This document shows, one piece after another, positions 53,322 to 61,892 of a stretch of DNA of 64,000 bases (its first letter is position 1; every line of letters starts with the position of its first letter). The position numbers and the translations under genes were made by a program. Below the pieces are notes generated by a model, which ran no database searches, was not told where the DNA came from, and saw only the letters and a program-made list of their open reading frames with translations. This DNA is from Flavobacterium stagni (lineage in GTDB: Bacteria > Bacteroidota > Bacteroidia > Flavobacteriales > Flavobacteriaceae), in contig NZ_SBKN01000002.1 of assembly GCF_004122105.1 (NCBI RefSeq), positions 1 through 64,000 on the forward strand, given 5' to 3'.

Positions 53322-54326
53322 CTATAATTGAGGTTGTAACACACGTTGTACGCCGTGAATTACTCCGTTCGAACATTGAATATCTGCTTGGAATACGCGA
53401 GCTAAATTGCTTGCCGAATCTTGTATGTCAACAGTTCCAGAACCTAACACAACAGTAGTGTTTTGAACAGGTGAAGTAATCATTGGCACAGATTGATTAT
53501 TGGTTAATTGATTGGAGCGAACGTTTCCAGCTGCCGTAACATGGTATTGCAGTACTTTAGTTACTTGTGCGGCAGTAGCACCCACAGCAAAACCCGATCC
53601 TGTAGTTGCTGCTGTGAAAGCGGCATTATTAGGAGCAAAAAGAGTCGCAGGAGCCGCTGCAGTGATTCCGTTTAACGCACTCAACACAGCCGATTGGTCA
53701 CCAAAAGCCCCTGAAGTACTCGTTACAACCGCTTGCAAGGTATCAAAATCAGGGTTAGCCACCACGTGATTCACCAAGGTTGGAATCGCAATTACATCAT
53801 TCACTACGTGTATCACTCCATTGGTAGCATCGATGTCTGCAGTTGCCACAGTAGTTCCTTTGTTAGCAGGTCCGCCATTGATAGTCACAACATTTCCTGA
53901 TTTCTGAACAAACATACTAATCGTTGGTGCATTTGCCGTTGTATTGATTGGCGAAAGCGTTGAAGCATATGTCGCTGCTGGTAACGCCGAACTTGGAATC
54001 TCAGTTCCAATCACGTGATTTAATAAAATGTTTTTCAGCACAGGCACAGGAACGGCATCCAAATTCGCGAACCCATTTGCCGTTAAAAACGCATTAAATG
54101 CGTCATTGGTGGGTGCAAAAACAGTAAAAGTACCAGAACCGCTTAAAGTAGCCGTCAAGCCAGTTTTGTTTAAAGCGCTTACTAATGTGGAAAGATTGGA
54201 AGTACGTGAAGCAATTCCGGCAATACTGTTGTCTGTAGTCGTGTTGTTATCATCACTACTACAAGCCGCTAATCCTACGCAGAGAAAAGCAGCTAATGCA
54301 ATCTGTTTTAATGTGTTTGTTTTCAT
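53322..54326 (-). CDS. Lipoprotein with two fasciclin (FAS1) domains
   Basis: A 334-residue lipoprotein: lipobox GLAAC ending at Cys22, an Asp/Asn/Thr linker (SSDDNNTTTDNS), FAS1 domain 1 at about 42-180 (GTFTVFAPTNDAFNAFL, NGVIHVVNDVIAIP) and FAS1 domain 2 at about 190-332 (ATLFAPNNAAFTAA, NGVIHGVQRVL). FAS1 domains mediate adhesion between cells or to matrix. The protein is probably anchored in the outer membrane facing out or in. A partial match to the iron operator (54398-54422) lies upstream. Confidence 0.92.
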   Translation of the reverse strand: MKTNTLKQIALAAFLCVGLAACSSDDNNTTTDNSIAGIASRTSNLSTLVSALNKTGLTATLSGSGTFTVFAPTNDAFNAFLTANGFANLDAVPVPVLKNILLNHVIGTEIPSSALPAATYASTLSPINTTANAPTISMFVQKSGNVVTINGGPANKGTTVATADIDATNGVIHVVNDVIAIPTLVNHVVANPDFDTLQAVVTSTSGAFGDQSAVLSALNGITAAAPATLFAPNNAAFTAATTGSGFAVGATAAQVTKVLQYHVTAAGNVRSNQLTNNQSVPMITSPVQNTTVVLGSGTVDIQDSASNLARVFQADIQCSNGVIHGVQRVLQPQL

Positions 54327-54397
54327 ATAACAATTTTTTTAAGTTACGTTTCGAAGTTACAAGATGGTTTGTTTAACAAAAAATGTAAAACCATAAA

Positions 54398-54422
54398 CAA
54401 AATTTATTTAGATAATATTTAA
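54398..54422. promoter_or_regulatory. Partial match to the iron operator
   Basis: The first 15 bases, CAAAATTTATTTAGA, equal the corresponding part of the operator-promoter junction at 14681. The second half (TAATATTTAA) is diverged and the -7 box at the expected place is missing. It is oriented toward the fasciclin gene. Confidence 0.3.
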
Positions 54423-54547
54423 CGCTTTTGTTTAGTGGGAATTTACGATTTTTTCGGCTTTAAAGTTGGTATGACTTTTCCTTCATTAAACAAAAATTAA
54501 ATAAAAAATGTAAGAAAAGTATTAAATATAATCATCTTAATACGTTT

Positions 54548-54577
54548 TACATTCGCACAATAATTATGTACATTCGC
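54548..54577 (+). promoter_or_regulatory. Direct repeat upstream of the MORN-like gene
   Basis: TACATTCGC occurs at 54548 and again exactly 21 bases later at 54569. The second copy is placed like a -7 box (TACATTCG), 21 bases from the ATG. It may be a promoter with a duplicated element or an operator. Confidence 0.35.
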
Positions 54578-54597
54578 TGTTATTAAAAATAAAAAAC

Positions 54598-55311
54598 ATG
54601 AAGTACCTTTTTCTTTTCTTACTCGTTTGTTCCCAAGTAGTTGCCCAAGAAATCAATACTGTAGACGGTCAAGGTAAAAAGCACGGTCTTTGGAAAGGAA
54701 CGTATGCTGACACGGGTCGCCCGCGCTACGAAGGTACGTTTGATCACGGAAAAGAAACGGGTGTTTTTAAATTTTATGATAATACCAAAGACGGAAAAGT
54801 GATCGCTACCCGCGAATTCAATCCCAAAGACAACTCCTGTTATACCATTGTGTACAATCAAAACGGCAATAAAGTCAGTGAAGGAAAACTCGTCAACCGC
54901 ATCGAAGAAGGGGAATGGAAGTTTTACCACGAAGATTCGCCCCAAATCATGACCCAAGAATTTTATTCCAAAGGCAAACTCAATGGTATTCGCAAAGTCT
55001 ATTACAAAAGCGGTAAACTCGCCGAAGAATGTGGGTATAAAAACGGAAAACGCGACGGGAATTACCGCAAGTTAACCGAAGAAGGATTGGTCTTGGAAGA
55101 AAGTGTATATAAAAATGGGGAATACGACGGACCCGCGATTTTCCGTACCGCCGATAACAAAATTGCCTCCAAAGGAAATTTCGTCAAAGGGAAAAAAGAA
55201 GGCATTTGGGAAGTGTTGGAAAAAGGGAAATTGGTCAAAAAGGATATGAGCAAACTCAAAGTGCGAAAATTTAAAAAAATACCTATCACCCACGAGGAAG
55301 ACAGGGATTAA
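54598..55311 (+). CDS. Exported MORN-like repeat protein
   Basis: A 237-residue protein with a signal peptide ending near residue 16 (SQVVAQE) followed by about seven MORN_2-type repeats of some 22-25 residues, for example GLWKGTYADTGRPRYEGTF, NGIRKVYYKSGKLAEECGY and DGNYRKLTEEGLVLEESVYK. The C-terminus is highly basic (KLKVRKFKKIP). Databases label such proteins YwqK-like antitoxins, but there is no partner toxin and the protein is exported, so that name should not be used. The function is unknown. Confidence 0.82.
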   Translation: MKYLFLFLLVCSQVVAQEINTVDGQGKKHGLWKGTYADTGRPRYEGTFDHGKETGVFKFYDNTKDGKVIATREFNPKDNSCYTIVYNQNGNKVSEGKLVNRIEEGEWKFYHEDSPQIMTQEFYSKGKLNGIRKVYYKSGKLAEECGYKNGKRDGNYRKLTEEGLVLEESVYKNGEYDGPAIFRTADNKIASKGNFVKGKKEGIWEVLEKGKLVKKDMSKLKVRKFKKIPITHEEDRD

Positions 55312-55368
55312 AAATCTCAAAATTCCAAACTACTTTCTTACAATTACTTCTATTTTACAGGATCGCAC

Positions 55369-55400
55369 AACTCATAACTCATAATTCATAATTCAAAACT
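55369..55400. repeat. Simple repeat (AACTCATAATTCATA-type)
   Basis: Units of ACTCATAA and ATTCATAA repeat over about 30 bases in the 155-base gap before mnmA. A TACCTTTG -7 box for mnmA lies further downstream at 55444-55451. Confidence 0.45.
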
Positions 55401-55466
55401 GTTAACCCTTTCTTATTGTATTCGCCACTCTCATTTTTTCCTGTACCTTTGCACCAAAATTAAACT

Positions 55467-56657
55467 ATGAAACGTGTCGTTGTCGGATTATCCGGTGGTG
55501 TAGATTCCAGTGTCGCAGCCTACTTACTCAAAGAACAAGGGTATGAAGTCATTGGTTTGTTTATGAAAAACTGGCACGATGACTCAGTGACTATTTCCAA
55601 TGAATGTCCTTGGCTAGAAGATAGCAATGACGCTTTATTGGTTGCCGAAAAACTGGGAATCCCTTTTCAAACCGTCGATTTAAGCGAACAATACAAAGAA
55701 CGTATCGTGAACTACATGTTTAACGAATACGAAAACGGTCGCACACCCAATCCTGATGTTTTGTGCAACCGCGAAATCAAGTTTGATGTTTTCATGAAAA
55801 TTGCGCTTTCTCTTGGAGCCGATTATGTCGCTACTGGCCATTATTGCCGCAAAGCGACTCTTGAAAAAGACGGTACAGCCGTTCACCAACTTTTAGCAGG
55901 TGTCGATGGCAACAAAGATCAGTCGTATTTTTTGTGCCAACTTTCCCAAGAACAATTGGCCAAAGCTCTTTTCCCTATCGGGGAATTAACCAAACCGGAA
56001 GTGCGTGAAATCGCTGCTAAAATGGATTTGGTTACCGCTGAGAAAAAAGACTCACAAGGCTTATGTTTCATCGGAAAAGTGCGATTGCCCGAATTCCTGC
56101 AACAACAACTCCAACCCAAAGAAGGTGTGATTGTAGAAGTACCCGCTTCCCATGAAGTGTACCAACAATCGGTGCCCAAATTTGATTCCAAAGAAGCCGA
56201 ATTACAGTACCTTTCCAAACCAATTGCCTATGTTGTAACCATGGGTAAAAAAGTAGGGATGCACCAAGGCGCCCACTATTTTACTATCGGTCAACGCAAA
56301 GGATTGAATGTGGGTGGTACGGTCGAACCTTTATTCATCATCGCTACCGATGTGAAAGACAATGTGATTTACACTGGACAAGGCCATCAGCATCCTGGGT
56401 TATTCCGTAAAGCATTGCACATTCAACCGCATGAAGTGCATTGGATTCGGGAAGATTTGCGTTTGAAAAATGGGGAGTCTATGGATGTGGAAGTTCGTAT
56501 TCGCTACCGCCAACCTTTACAAAAAGCCACCCTTTTCCAATTTGAATCGGGCTTGTATATCGAGTTTAGCGAACCCCAATCCGCGATTACCGAAGGTCAA
56601 TTTGCCGCATGGCATCATGGGGAAGAATTACTGGGTTCAGGGGTAATTTCTTCGTAA
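55467..56657 (+). CDS. mnmA: tRNA-specific 2-thiouridylase
   Basis: A 396-residue enzyme that puts sulfur on U34 of tRNAs for Glu, Gln and Lys. The PP-loop is [15 protein letters not shown] near 7-21. The two catalytic cysteines are in [11 protein letters not shown] near residue 99 and [10 protein letters not shown] near 203. The central tRNA-binding and C-terminal beta-barrel domains are present, with RKGLNVGG and [12 protein letters not shown]. Full length. The T9SS protease gene follows 56 bases later. Confidence 0.96.
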   Translation: MKRVVVGLSGGVDSSVAAYLLKEQGYEVIGLFMKNWHDDSVTISNECPWLEDSNDALLVAEKLGIPFQTVDLSEQYKERIVNYMFNEYENGRTPNPDVLCNREIKFDVFMKIALSLGADYVATGHYCRKATLEKDGTAVHQLLAGVDGNKDQSYFLCQLSQEQLAKALFPIGELTKPEVREIAAKMDLVTAEKKDSQGLCFIGKVRLPEFLQQQLQPKEGVIVEVPASHEVYQQSVPKFDSKEAELQYLSKPIAYVVTMGKKVGMHQGAHYFTIGQRKGLNVGGTVEPLFIIATDVKDNVIYTGQGHQHPGLFRKALHIQPHEVHWIREDLRLKNGESMDVEVRIRYRQPLQKATLFQFESGLYIEFSEPQSAITEGQFAAWHHGEELLGSGVISS

Positions 56658-56713
56658 ATTAACACAAGAACAGGGGTTTTATTTGTATTTTTGGGAGCCA
56701 ATGTCCCATTGCT

Positions 56714-58312
56714 ATGCGAAAAATTATCTTCATTTTCCTGTTTATTGTTCAATGGAGTAGTGCTCAAGAAGATGCACGCATTTATTTTACGGACAAACCC
56801 AATGCACAAGCCTATTTGGATAATCCGTTGTCTATGCTAACCCAAAGAGCATTGGACCGAAGAGTCGCACAAAACATTTCCCTTTCATTAAACGATGTTC
56901 CGGTTGAAACAGCCTATATCGATGCGGTAAGTAACGCCAACGGCATTGAATACAAAGCCCAATCCAAATGGATGAATTGTGTACATGTGCGGGGTTCGGT
57001 GCAAGACATACAAGCTTTAACAGCATTGGCATTTGTGGACCATATTGAATTTGCCAATCCAACATTGAATTCCAAGGCTAGCCAACCTTCACAGCCATTG
57101 TCCACTTCAAAAACCAATGAAGTGCAAGTCAGTTACAACTATGGAAACGCCACCACGCAAGTGCAAATGTTGAATACCCATTTGTTGCACCAAGCGGATT
57201 TTACCGGTTCAGGAAAAATCATTGCCGTTTTGGATTCTGGATTTTTAGGAGTTGACACTGCGGCTCCTTTTCAACGACTGTTCACGCAAAATTTGATTTT
57301 AGGAGGTTATAATTATGTTTCCCAAAACACCAATGTCTATGATTTGCACCAACACGGTACGATGGTTTTATCGTCCATGGGTGGATTTGTCGACGGGCAA
57401 TTGGTAGGAACAGCCCCTAACGCTCAATACTATTTGTATGTGACCGAAGATGTTTCGCAAGAAAATCCGGTTGAGGAAAGTTATTGGGTACAAGCCGCTG
57501 AAGAAGCTGATCGTCTAGGTGCCGATATCATCACGAGTTCATTGGGCTATTTTCAATACGAAAATACTAACTACAGTTATACCTATTCCCAAATGACAGG
57601 CGATAGTGCTTTTGCCTCTAAAGGCGTAAATGTAGCATTCAGTAAAGGAATGGTGGTTGTAATCAGTGCTGGAAATTCAGGTAATACAACCGAACCCCAT
57701 GTGGGTGTTCCCGCAGAAGCCACGCATGCTCTCGCCGTTGGCGCCGTGGATGCCGCAGAAGTGAAAGCCGGTTTTAGTTCGATCGGCCCGAGTTTCGACG
57801 GACGCATCAAACCCGATGTCATGGCCTTGGGGGTAAGTGCCGCCGTTTCCAATCCGCAAGGAAATTTGGTGTATGTTAACGGAACTTCGCTATCATGTCC
57901 CATTTTATCAGGTTCGATTGCCTGTCTATGGGCTGCTGTGCCCCAGTTAACCAATCAGCAGGTAGTGGATATGGTCAAACAATCTGCCGATCGGTATACA
58001 GCGCCCAACAATCAGTACGGCTATGGAATCCCCGATTTGAATGTAGCGCTAACAAATGCACTAGGAAATACTGCTTTTACCCCTACTAATTTCCAAGTAT
58101 ATCCCAATCCCGTTGCCCATGAATTTTCGATTGTCGGCATTCAAAATCCGGGAACAATTCAATTGATCAACACACTGGGACAAGTGGTGCTAACTCAAAA
58201 AATCAATACATCAACAACAGCAATAGAGGTAGGCGAATTGCCTAGCGGAATCTATTGTTATCAAATAATTCAAAACCAACAAGTGATAACCGGTAAAATC
58301 ATTAAAAAATAA
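56714..58312 (+). CDS. Secreted S8 (subtilisin-like) peptidase with T9SS sorting tail
   Basis: A 532-residue secreted serine protease: signal peptide (QWSSAQE, cut near 17), an inhibitor-like N-terminal domain (20-130), a subtilase domain (about 150-450) with the triad D174 (VLDSGF), H214 (QHGTMV) and S392 (NGTSLSCP) and the oxyanion Asn in VISAGNSG, and a C-terminal T9SS type A tail (FQVYPNPVAHEFSIVG, GIYCYQII, VITGKIIK). The triad is complete, so it should be active after export. It may act in nutrition or in processing surface proteins. Confidence 0.92.
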   Translation: MRKIIFIFLFIVQWSSAQEDARIYFTDKPNAQAYLDNPLSMLTQRALDRRVAQNISLSLNDVPVETAYIDAVSNANGIEYKAQSKWMNCVHVRGSVQDIQALTALAFVDHIEFANPTLNSKASQPSQPLSTSKTNEVQVSYNYGNATTQVQMLNTHLLHQADFTGSGKIIAVLDSGFLGVDTAAPFQRLFTQNLILGGYNYVSQNTNVYDLHQHGTMVLSSMGGFVDGQLVGTAPNAQYYLYVTEDVSQENPVEESYWVQAAEEADRLGADIITSSLGYFQYENTNYSYTYSQMTGDSAFASKGVNVAFSKGMVVVISAGNSGNTTEPHVGVPAEATHALAVGAVDAAEVKAGFSSIGPSFDGRIKPDVMALGVSAAVSNPQGNLVYVNGTSLSCPILSGSIACLWAAVPQLTNQQVVDMVKQSADRYTAPNNQYGYGIPDLNVALTNALGNTAFTPTNFQVYPNPVAHEFSIVGIQNPGTIQLINTLGQVVLTQKINTSTTAIEVGELPSGIYCYQIIQNQQVITGKIIKK

Positions 58313-58322
58313 CCGGAAAACT

Positions 58323-59261
58323 ATGAATCGAATTACCCAACTTTTTAACATCCAATATCCGATTATTCAAGGTGGAATGATCTGGAATTCGGGTTATAAA
58401 CTCGCAAGCGCTGTAAGTAATGCCGGCGGATTAGGTCTCATCGGCGCAGGTTCAATGTATCCTGATGTCTTGCGCGAACATATTCAAAAATGCAAAAAAG
58501 CGACGGATAAACCTTTTGGTGTGAATGTTCCGATGTTGTACCCCAACATTGAAGAAATCATGAACATCATTGTGGAAGAAGGCGTGAAAATTGTCTTTAC
58601 TTCGGCGGGTAATCCCAAAACGTGGACCGCGTTTTTAAAAGAACACGGTATTACAGTTGTCCATGTGGTGAGTAGTTCCAAATTTGCATTGAAAGCTCAA
58701 GAAGCAGGGGTGGACGCCATCGTTGCCGAAGGGTTTGAAGCAGGAGGCCACAACGGACGTGAGGAAACAACAACGCTCACCTTGATTCCGATGGTGCGCG
58801 AGCAAATTCATTTGCCCTTAATTGCCGCAGGTGGAATCGCAACCGGAAAAGGTATGCTAGCCGCCATGGTACTCGGCGCTGACGGGGTGCAAATGGGTAG
58901 TCGTTTTGTTGCTTCAGAAGAGAGTTCGGCTCATGCCAACTTTAAACAAACCGTCGTCAATACCCAAGAAGGCGATACACTTCTCACGTTGAAAGAATTA
59001 GCACCCGTTCGTTTGATCAAAAATAAATTCTTCCACGATTTACAAGCATTGTACGCGCAATGTCCGAGTGTAGATGATTTAAAAACCTTATTGGGTCGGG
59101 CTCGTGCCAAACGTGGTATGTTTGAAGGAGATTTAGAAGAAGGCGAATTGGAAATTGGACAAATCGCCGGATTAATACATGAGATCAAACCCGTAGCTCA
59201 AATAATAACCGATGTTGTTTCTGAATTTGAAACAGCCAAACAACAAGCAATACAATTATAA
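58323..59261 (+). CDS. Nitronate monooxygenase / FabK-like flavoprotein
   Basis: A 312-residue FMN-binding TIM barrel. Signatures are YPIIQGGMIWNSGYKLASAV at 12-31, GVNVPMLYPN, VAEGFEAGGHNGREETTTL near 137-155 and the FMN phosphate site IAAGGIATGKGMLAAMVLGA near 165-184. The GGHNG histidine is in the place of the catalytic base of nitronate monooxygenases, while FabK enoyl-ACP reductases share the EAGGH pattern. I cannot decide between 2-nitropropane-type detoxification and fatty-acid enoyl reduction from sequence alone. The phosphatase gene starts one base after its stop. Confidence 0.85.
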   Translation: MNRITQLFNIQYPIIQGGMIWNSGYKLASAVSNAGGLGLIGAGSMYPDVLREHIQKCKKATDKPFGVNVPMLYPNIEEIMNIIVEEGVKIVFTSAGNPKTWTAFLKEHGITVVHVVSSSKFALKAQEAGVDAIVAEGFEAGGHNGREETTTLTLIPMVREQIHLPLIAAGGIATGKGMLAAMVLGADGVQMGSRFVASEESSAHANFKQTVVNTQEGDTLLTLKELAPVRLIKNKFFHDLQALYAQCPSVDDLKTLLGRARAKRGMFEGDLEEGELEIGQIAGLIHEIKPVAQIITDVVSEFETAKQQAIQL

Positions 59262-59262
59262 A

Positions 59263-60870
59263 ATGAAAAAATACTTTTTTGGGATTATCGTTTTGTCCCA
59301 ACTTGCATTCGCCCAAAAACGGCCCAAATTAGTAGTCGGAATCGTAGTTGACCAAATGCGCATGGAATACTTATACCGTTTCCAAAATGATTTTTCGGAG
59401 ACGGGTTTTAAACGTATTATGAACAACGGATTTACGTTTCACAACGCGCATTATAACTACATGCCGACCTATACCGCGCCTGGTCATGCGAGTATTTACA
59501 CAGGAACAACGCCTTCTGTGCATGGAATCGTAAGTAACGAGTGGTTCAGTCGCACCAAAGGAAAAGAAAAATATTGCACGGAAGATAGTTCGGTAACTGC
59601 GCTGGGTGAAGTGGCTGGTACCGAAGGGTTGATGTCTCCCAAGAATTTATTGGCCACAACAATAACCGATGAATTACGCATGGGAACCAATTTTAAAGGA
59701 AAAGTCATCGGCATGAGTATCAAAGACCGGGGTGCTATTTTACCTGCTGGACATTTTGCGAATTGGGCGTTTTGGTACAGTAAAACGGGAAGTTTTATTT
59801 CTAGTAATTATTATGGTGAAAAACTACCCGACTGGGTAACGGAATTCAATGCTAAAAAAGGTTATATGAATTACATCAATCAAGGGTGGAATTTGATGAA
59901 ACCTTTGGCTACTTATAACGAAAGTGATCCCGATGATTCACCTTATGAAGGTAAATTATACGGCGTAGAAAAACCGGTATTCCCATATGATTTAAAAGCG
60001 ATGGTGGCTAAAAACGATCCAGGTGTGTTGCGAGCAGTGCCCTTTGGAAACGATTATTTAGCCGATTTTGCCAAATTAGCTATCGCCAAAGAACAATTGG
60101 GTAAAGATGAAAATACGGATTTCTTAGCCGTCAGTTTTTCGTCTACAGATTATGTTGGCCATATTTTGGGTCCGCGCTCCATGGAATTGCAAGATACCTA
60201 TTTACGTTTGGATAAAACATTATCCGATTTTCTTGCGTATTTGGATGTAACCGTAGGGAAAGATCAATACATGGTTTTTATCACCGCCGATCATGCGTGT
60301 TCGGAGAATGCTGCGTTTATGCACGACCATAAATACAACGTGACAAATTTGGATTACAAGGCCATAGAAGCCAGTTTGAAGAAGTTTTCTACCGACACGT
60401 TTGGTGCCGATTTAGTGTTGAATTACTCCAATTTCAATGTGTATTTGGATATGGCAAAAATCAAAGAAAAGCAATTGGATTACCCAAGTGTAGTGTCCCA
60501 ATTAAAATCCTTTTTGTTGGAACAAGAGCATGTAAAAACCGTGTATACGCAGGAGGAAGTCGAGCATTTTTGTGCCGGTGATTATTACAAAGAAATGGTC
60601 GCACGCGGTTATGATGTTCATGAAAATGGGCAGTTGGTTGTCTTGGATAAACCCGGTTATATCGAGTACGGCAAAACAGGAACTTCCCACGGAACACCCT
60701 ATGCCTACGATACCCACGCGCCATTGTTATTCTACGGTTGGGGCATCCGAAAAGGGGAGAGTCATGAAAAGCGGTTCATCACGCAAATAGCGCCAACCGT
60801 TTGTCAAAAAATTAACATTACCTTTCCCAACGGCTCGGAATGCGAAGTGCTGCCCGAACTGTTTCGCTAG
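59263..60870 (+). CDS. pafA: PafA-type alkaline phosphatase (phosphate-irrepressible)
   Basis: A 535-residue periplasmic phosphomonoesterase. The signal peptide (LSQLAFAQ) ends near residue 18. The nucleophile T71 sits in PTYTAPGHAS, N92 in IVSNEW, and K154 and R156 in SIKDRGAIL. Each lies eight residues before the known PafA active-site numbers (T79, N100, K162, R164), a precise match to the PafA family of the NPP/alkaline-phosphatase superfamily. Zinc ligands include DYVGH and ADHACSEN. PafA is active regardless of phosphate supply and helps Flavobacterium use organic phosphate. The ATG at 59263 gives a proper signal peptide; a TTG upstream frame was rejected. Confidence 0.94.
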   Translation: MKKYFFGIIVLSQLAFAQKRPKLVVGIVVDQMRMEYLYRFQNDFSETGFKRIMNNGFTFHNAHYNYMPTYTAPGHASIYTGTTPSVHGIVSNEWFSRTKGKEKYCTEDSSVTALGEVAGTEGLMSPKNLLATTITDELRMGTNFKGKVIGMSIKDRGAILPAGHFANWAFWYSKTGSFISSNYYGEKLPDWVTEFNAKKGYMNYINQGWNLMKPLATYNESDPDDSPYEGKLYGVEKPVFPYDLKAMVAKNDPGVLRAVPFGNDYLADFAKLAIAKEQLGKDENTDFLAVSFSSTDYVGHILGPRSMELQDTYLRLDKTLSDFLAYLDVTVGKDQYMVFITADHACSENAAFMHDHKYNVTNLDYKAIEASLKKFSTDTFGADLVLNYSNFNVYLDMAKIKEKQLDYPSVVSQLKSFLLEQEHVKTVYTQEEVEHFCAGDYYKEMVARGYDVHENGQLVVLDKPGYIEYGKTGTSHGTPYAYDTHAPLLFYGWGIRKGESHEKRFITQIAPTVCQKINITFPNGSECEVLPELFR

Positions 60871-60895
60871 TATTAAATTCCTGTTAAACGCATAG

Positions 60896-60923
60896 AAGCC
60901 CTTTCTCCAAAGGGCTTTTTTTT
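60896..60923 (+). terminator. Terminator of the phosphatase gene
   Basis: The arms AAGCCCTT / AAGGGCTT are followed by eight T. Confidence 0.9.
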
Positions 60924-60948
60924 GTATTTTGTCTAAAAATAATAGCCT

Positions 60949-61857
60949 ATGAAAGTATTGATTAAAACCTTATACAAAGAAAGCACCCGCATCAAAGAAC
61001 TCGTTTTTGAACGCTACCTCAAAGACTTTGTCCTGATTTCCATTGGGATAACCATGGCAACCATCGGGTTAAAGCAATTTTTACTGCCCAATGATTTTCT
61101 CGATGGGGGAGCGATGGGATTGTCGTTATTGACAGAACGGGCAACGGGGGTCGACTTATCTTTATTAATTGTATTAATCAATTTGCCTTTTATTTTCATT
61201 GGCGCCAAACAAATCTCCTGGGAGTTTGCCTTCAAAAGTATGGGCGCTATTTTAGCCTTGTCATTGCTCGTCCATTTTGTCGATTTTAAAGTAATCACCA
61301 GCGATAAACTATTAATTTCTGTGTTTGGCGGATTTTTCTTGGGTGCCGGTATCGGGTTCACCATTCGGGGTGGCGCCGTCATTGACGGTACCGAGGTTTT
61401 GGCCATTTATGTGAGTAAAAAAACGAGTCTTACGGTGGGCGACTTTATCTCGGTTTTCAATATCGGTGTGTTTGCCTGCGCCGCGTTTTTGTTCAATGTA
61501 GAAACGGCCATGTACAGTATGTTGACCTATTTCTCCGCTTCCAAAACGGTGGATTTTATTATCAATGGTATCGAAGAATACATCGGAGTAACTATCGTTT
61601 CTCGTAACGCCGATGAAATCAAACAAGCAATTATTGATAAATTGCAACACGGTGTTACGGTTTATAATTCGGAAAGCGGCTATGGGAAACGCGGTATCGA
61701 CCACAATGAAAATAAAGTTTTGTATTGTGTCGTGACCCGCTTGGAAGTCACCAAATTAGTTTTGGAAATTCAAAAAGTGGATGAAGGAGCTTTTATTGTC
61801 CAACACTCGATAAAAGATACCAAAGGCGGGATGATTAAAAAACGTCCGTTGCATTAA
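60949..61857 (+). CDS. YitT family membrane protein (DUF2179)
   Basis: A 302-residue inner-membrane protein with about five or six helices over residues 25-205 (FVLISIGITMATIGLKQF, LLIVLINLPFIFIGAKQI, GGFFLGAGIGFTIRGGAV) followed by the cytosolic DUF2179 domain at about 222-290 (SRNADEIKQAIIDKLQHGVT, VYNSESGYGKRGID, VLYCVVTRLEVTKLV). This is the standard YitT architecture. The DUF2179 domain looks like a small ligand-binding fold; the transported or sensed substance is not known. Confidence 0.9.
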   Translation: MKVLIKTLYKESTRIKELVFERYLKDFVLISIGITMATIGLKQFLLPNDFLDGGAMGLSLLTERATGVDLSLLIVLINLPFIFIGAKQISWEFAFKSMGAILALSLLVHFVDFKVITSDKLLISVFGGFFLGAGIGFTIRGGAVIDGTEVLAIYVSKKTSLTVGDFISVFNIGVFACAAFLFNVETAMYSMLTYFSASKTVDFIINGIEEYIGVTIVSRNADEIKQAIIDKLQHGVTVYNSESGYGKRGIDHNENKVLYCVVTRLEVTKLVLEIQKVDEGAFIVQHSIKDTKGGMIKKRPLH

Positions 61858-61862
61858 AAACG

Positions 61863-61891
61863 AAAGGCTGTCCGTTACGACAGCCTTTTTT
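61863..61891. terminator. Bidirectional terminator between yitT-like gene and lysA
   Basis: A ten-pair stem (AAAGGCTGTC / GACAGCCTTT) has T and A flanks and lies between convergent genes. Confidence 0.88.
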
Positions 61892-61892
61892 A

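Noticed and set aside
54598..55311. Antitoxin label for the MORN-like protein
   Set aside because: The protein has a signal peptide and repeats, and no toxin gene is adjacent, so the database name YwqK antitoxin is not supported.
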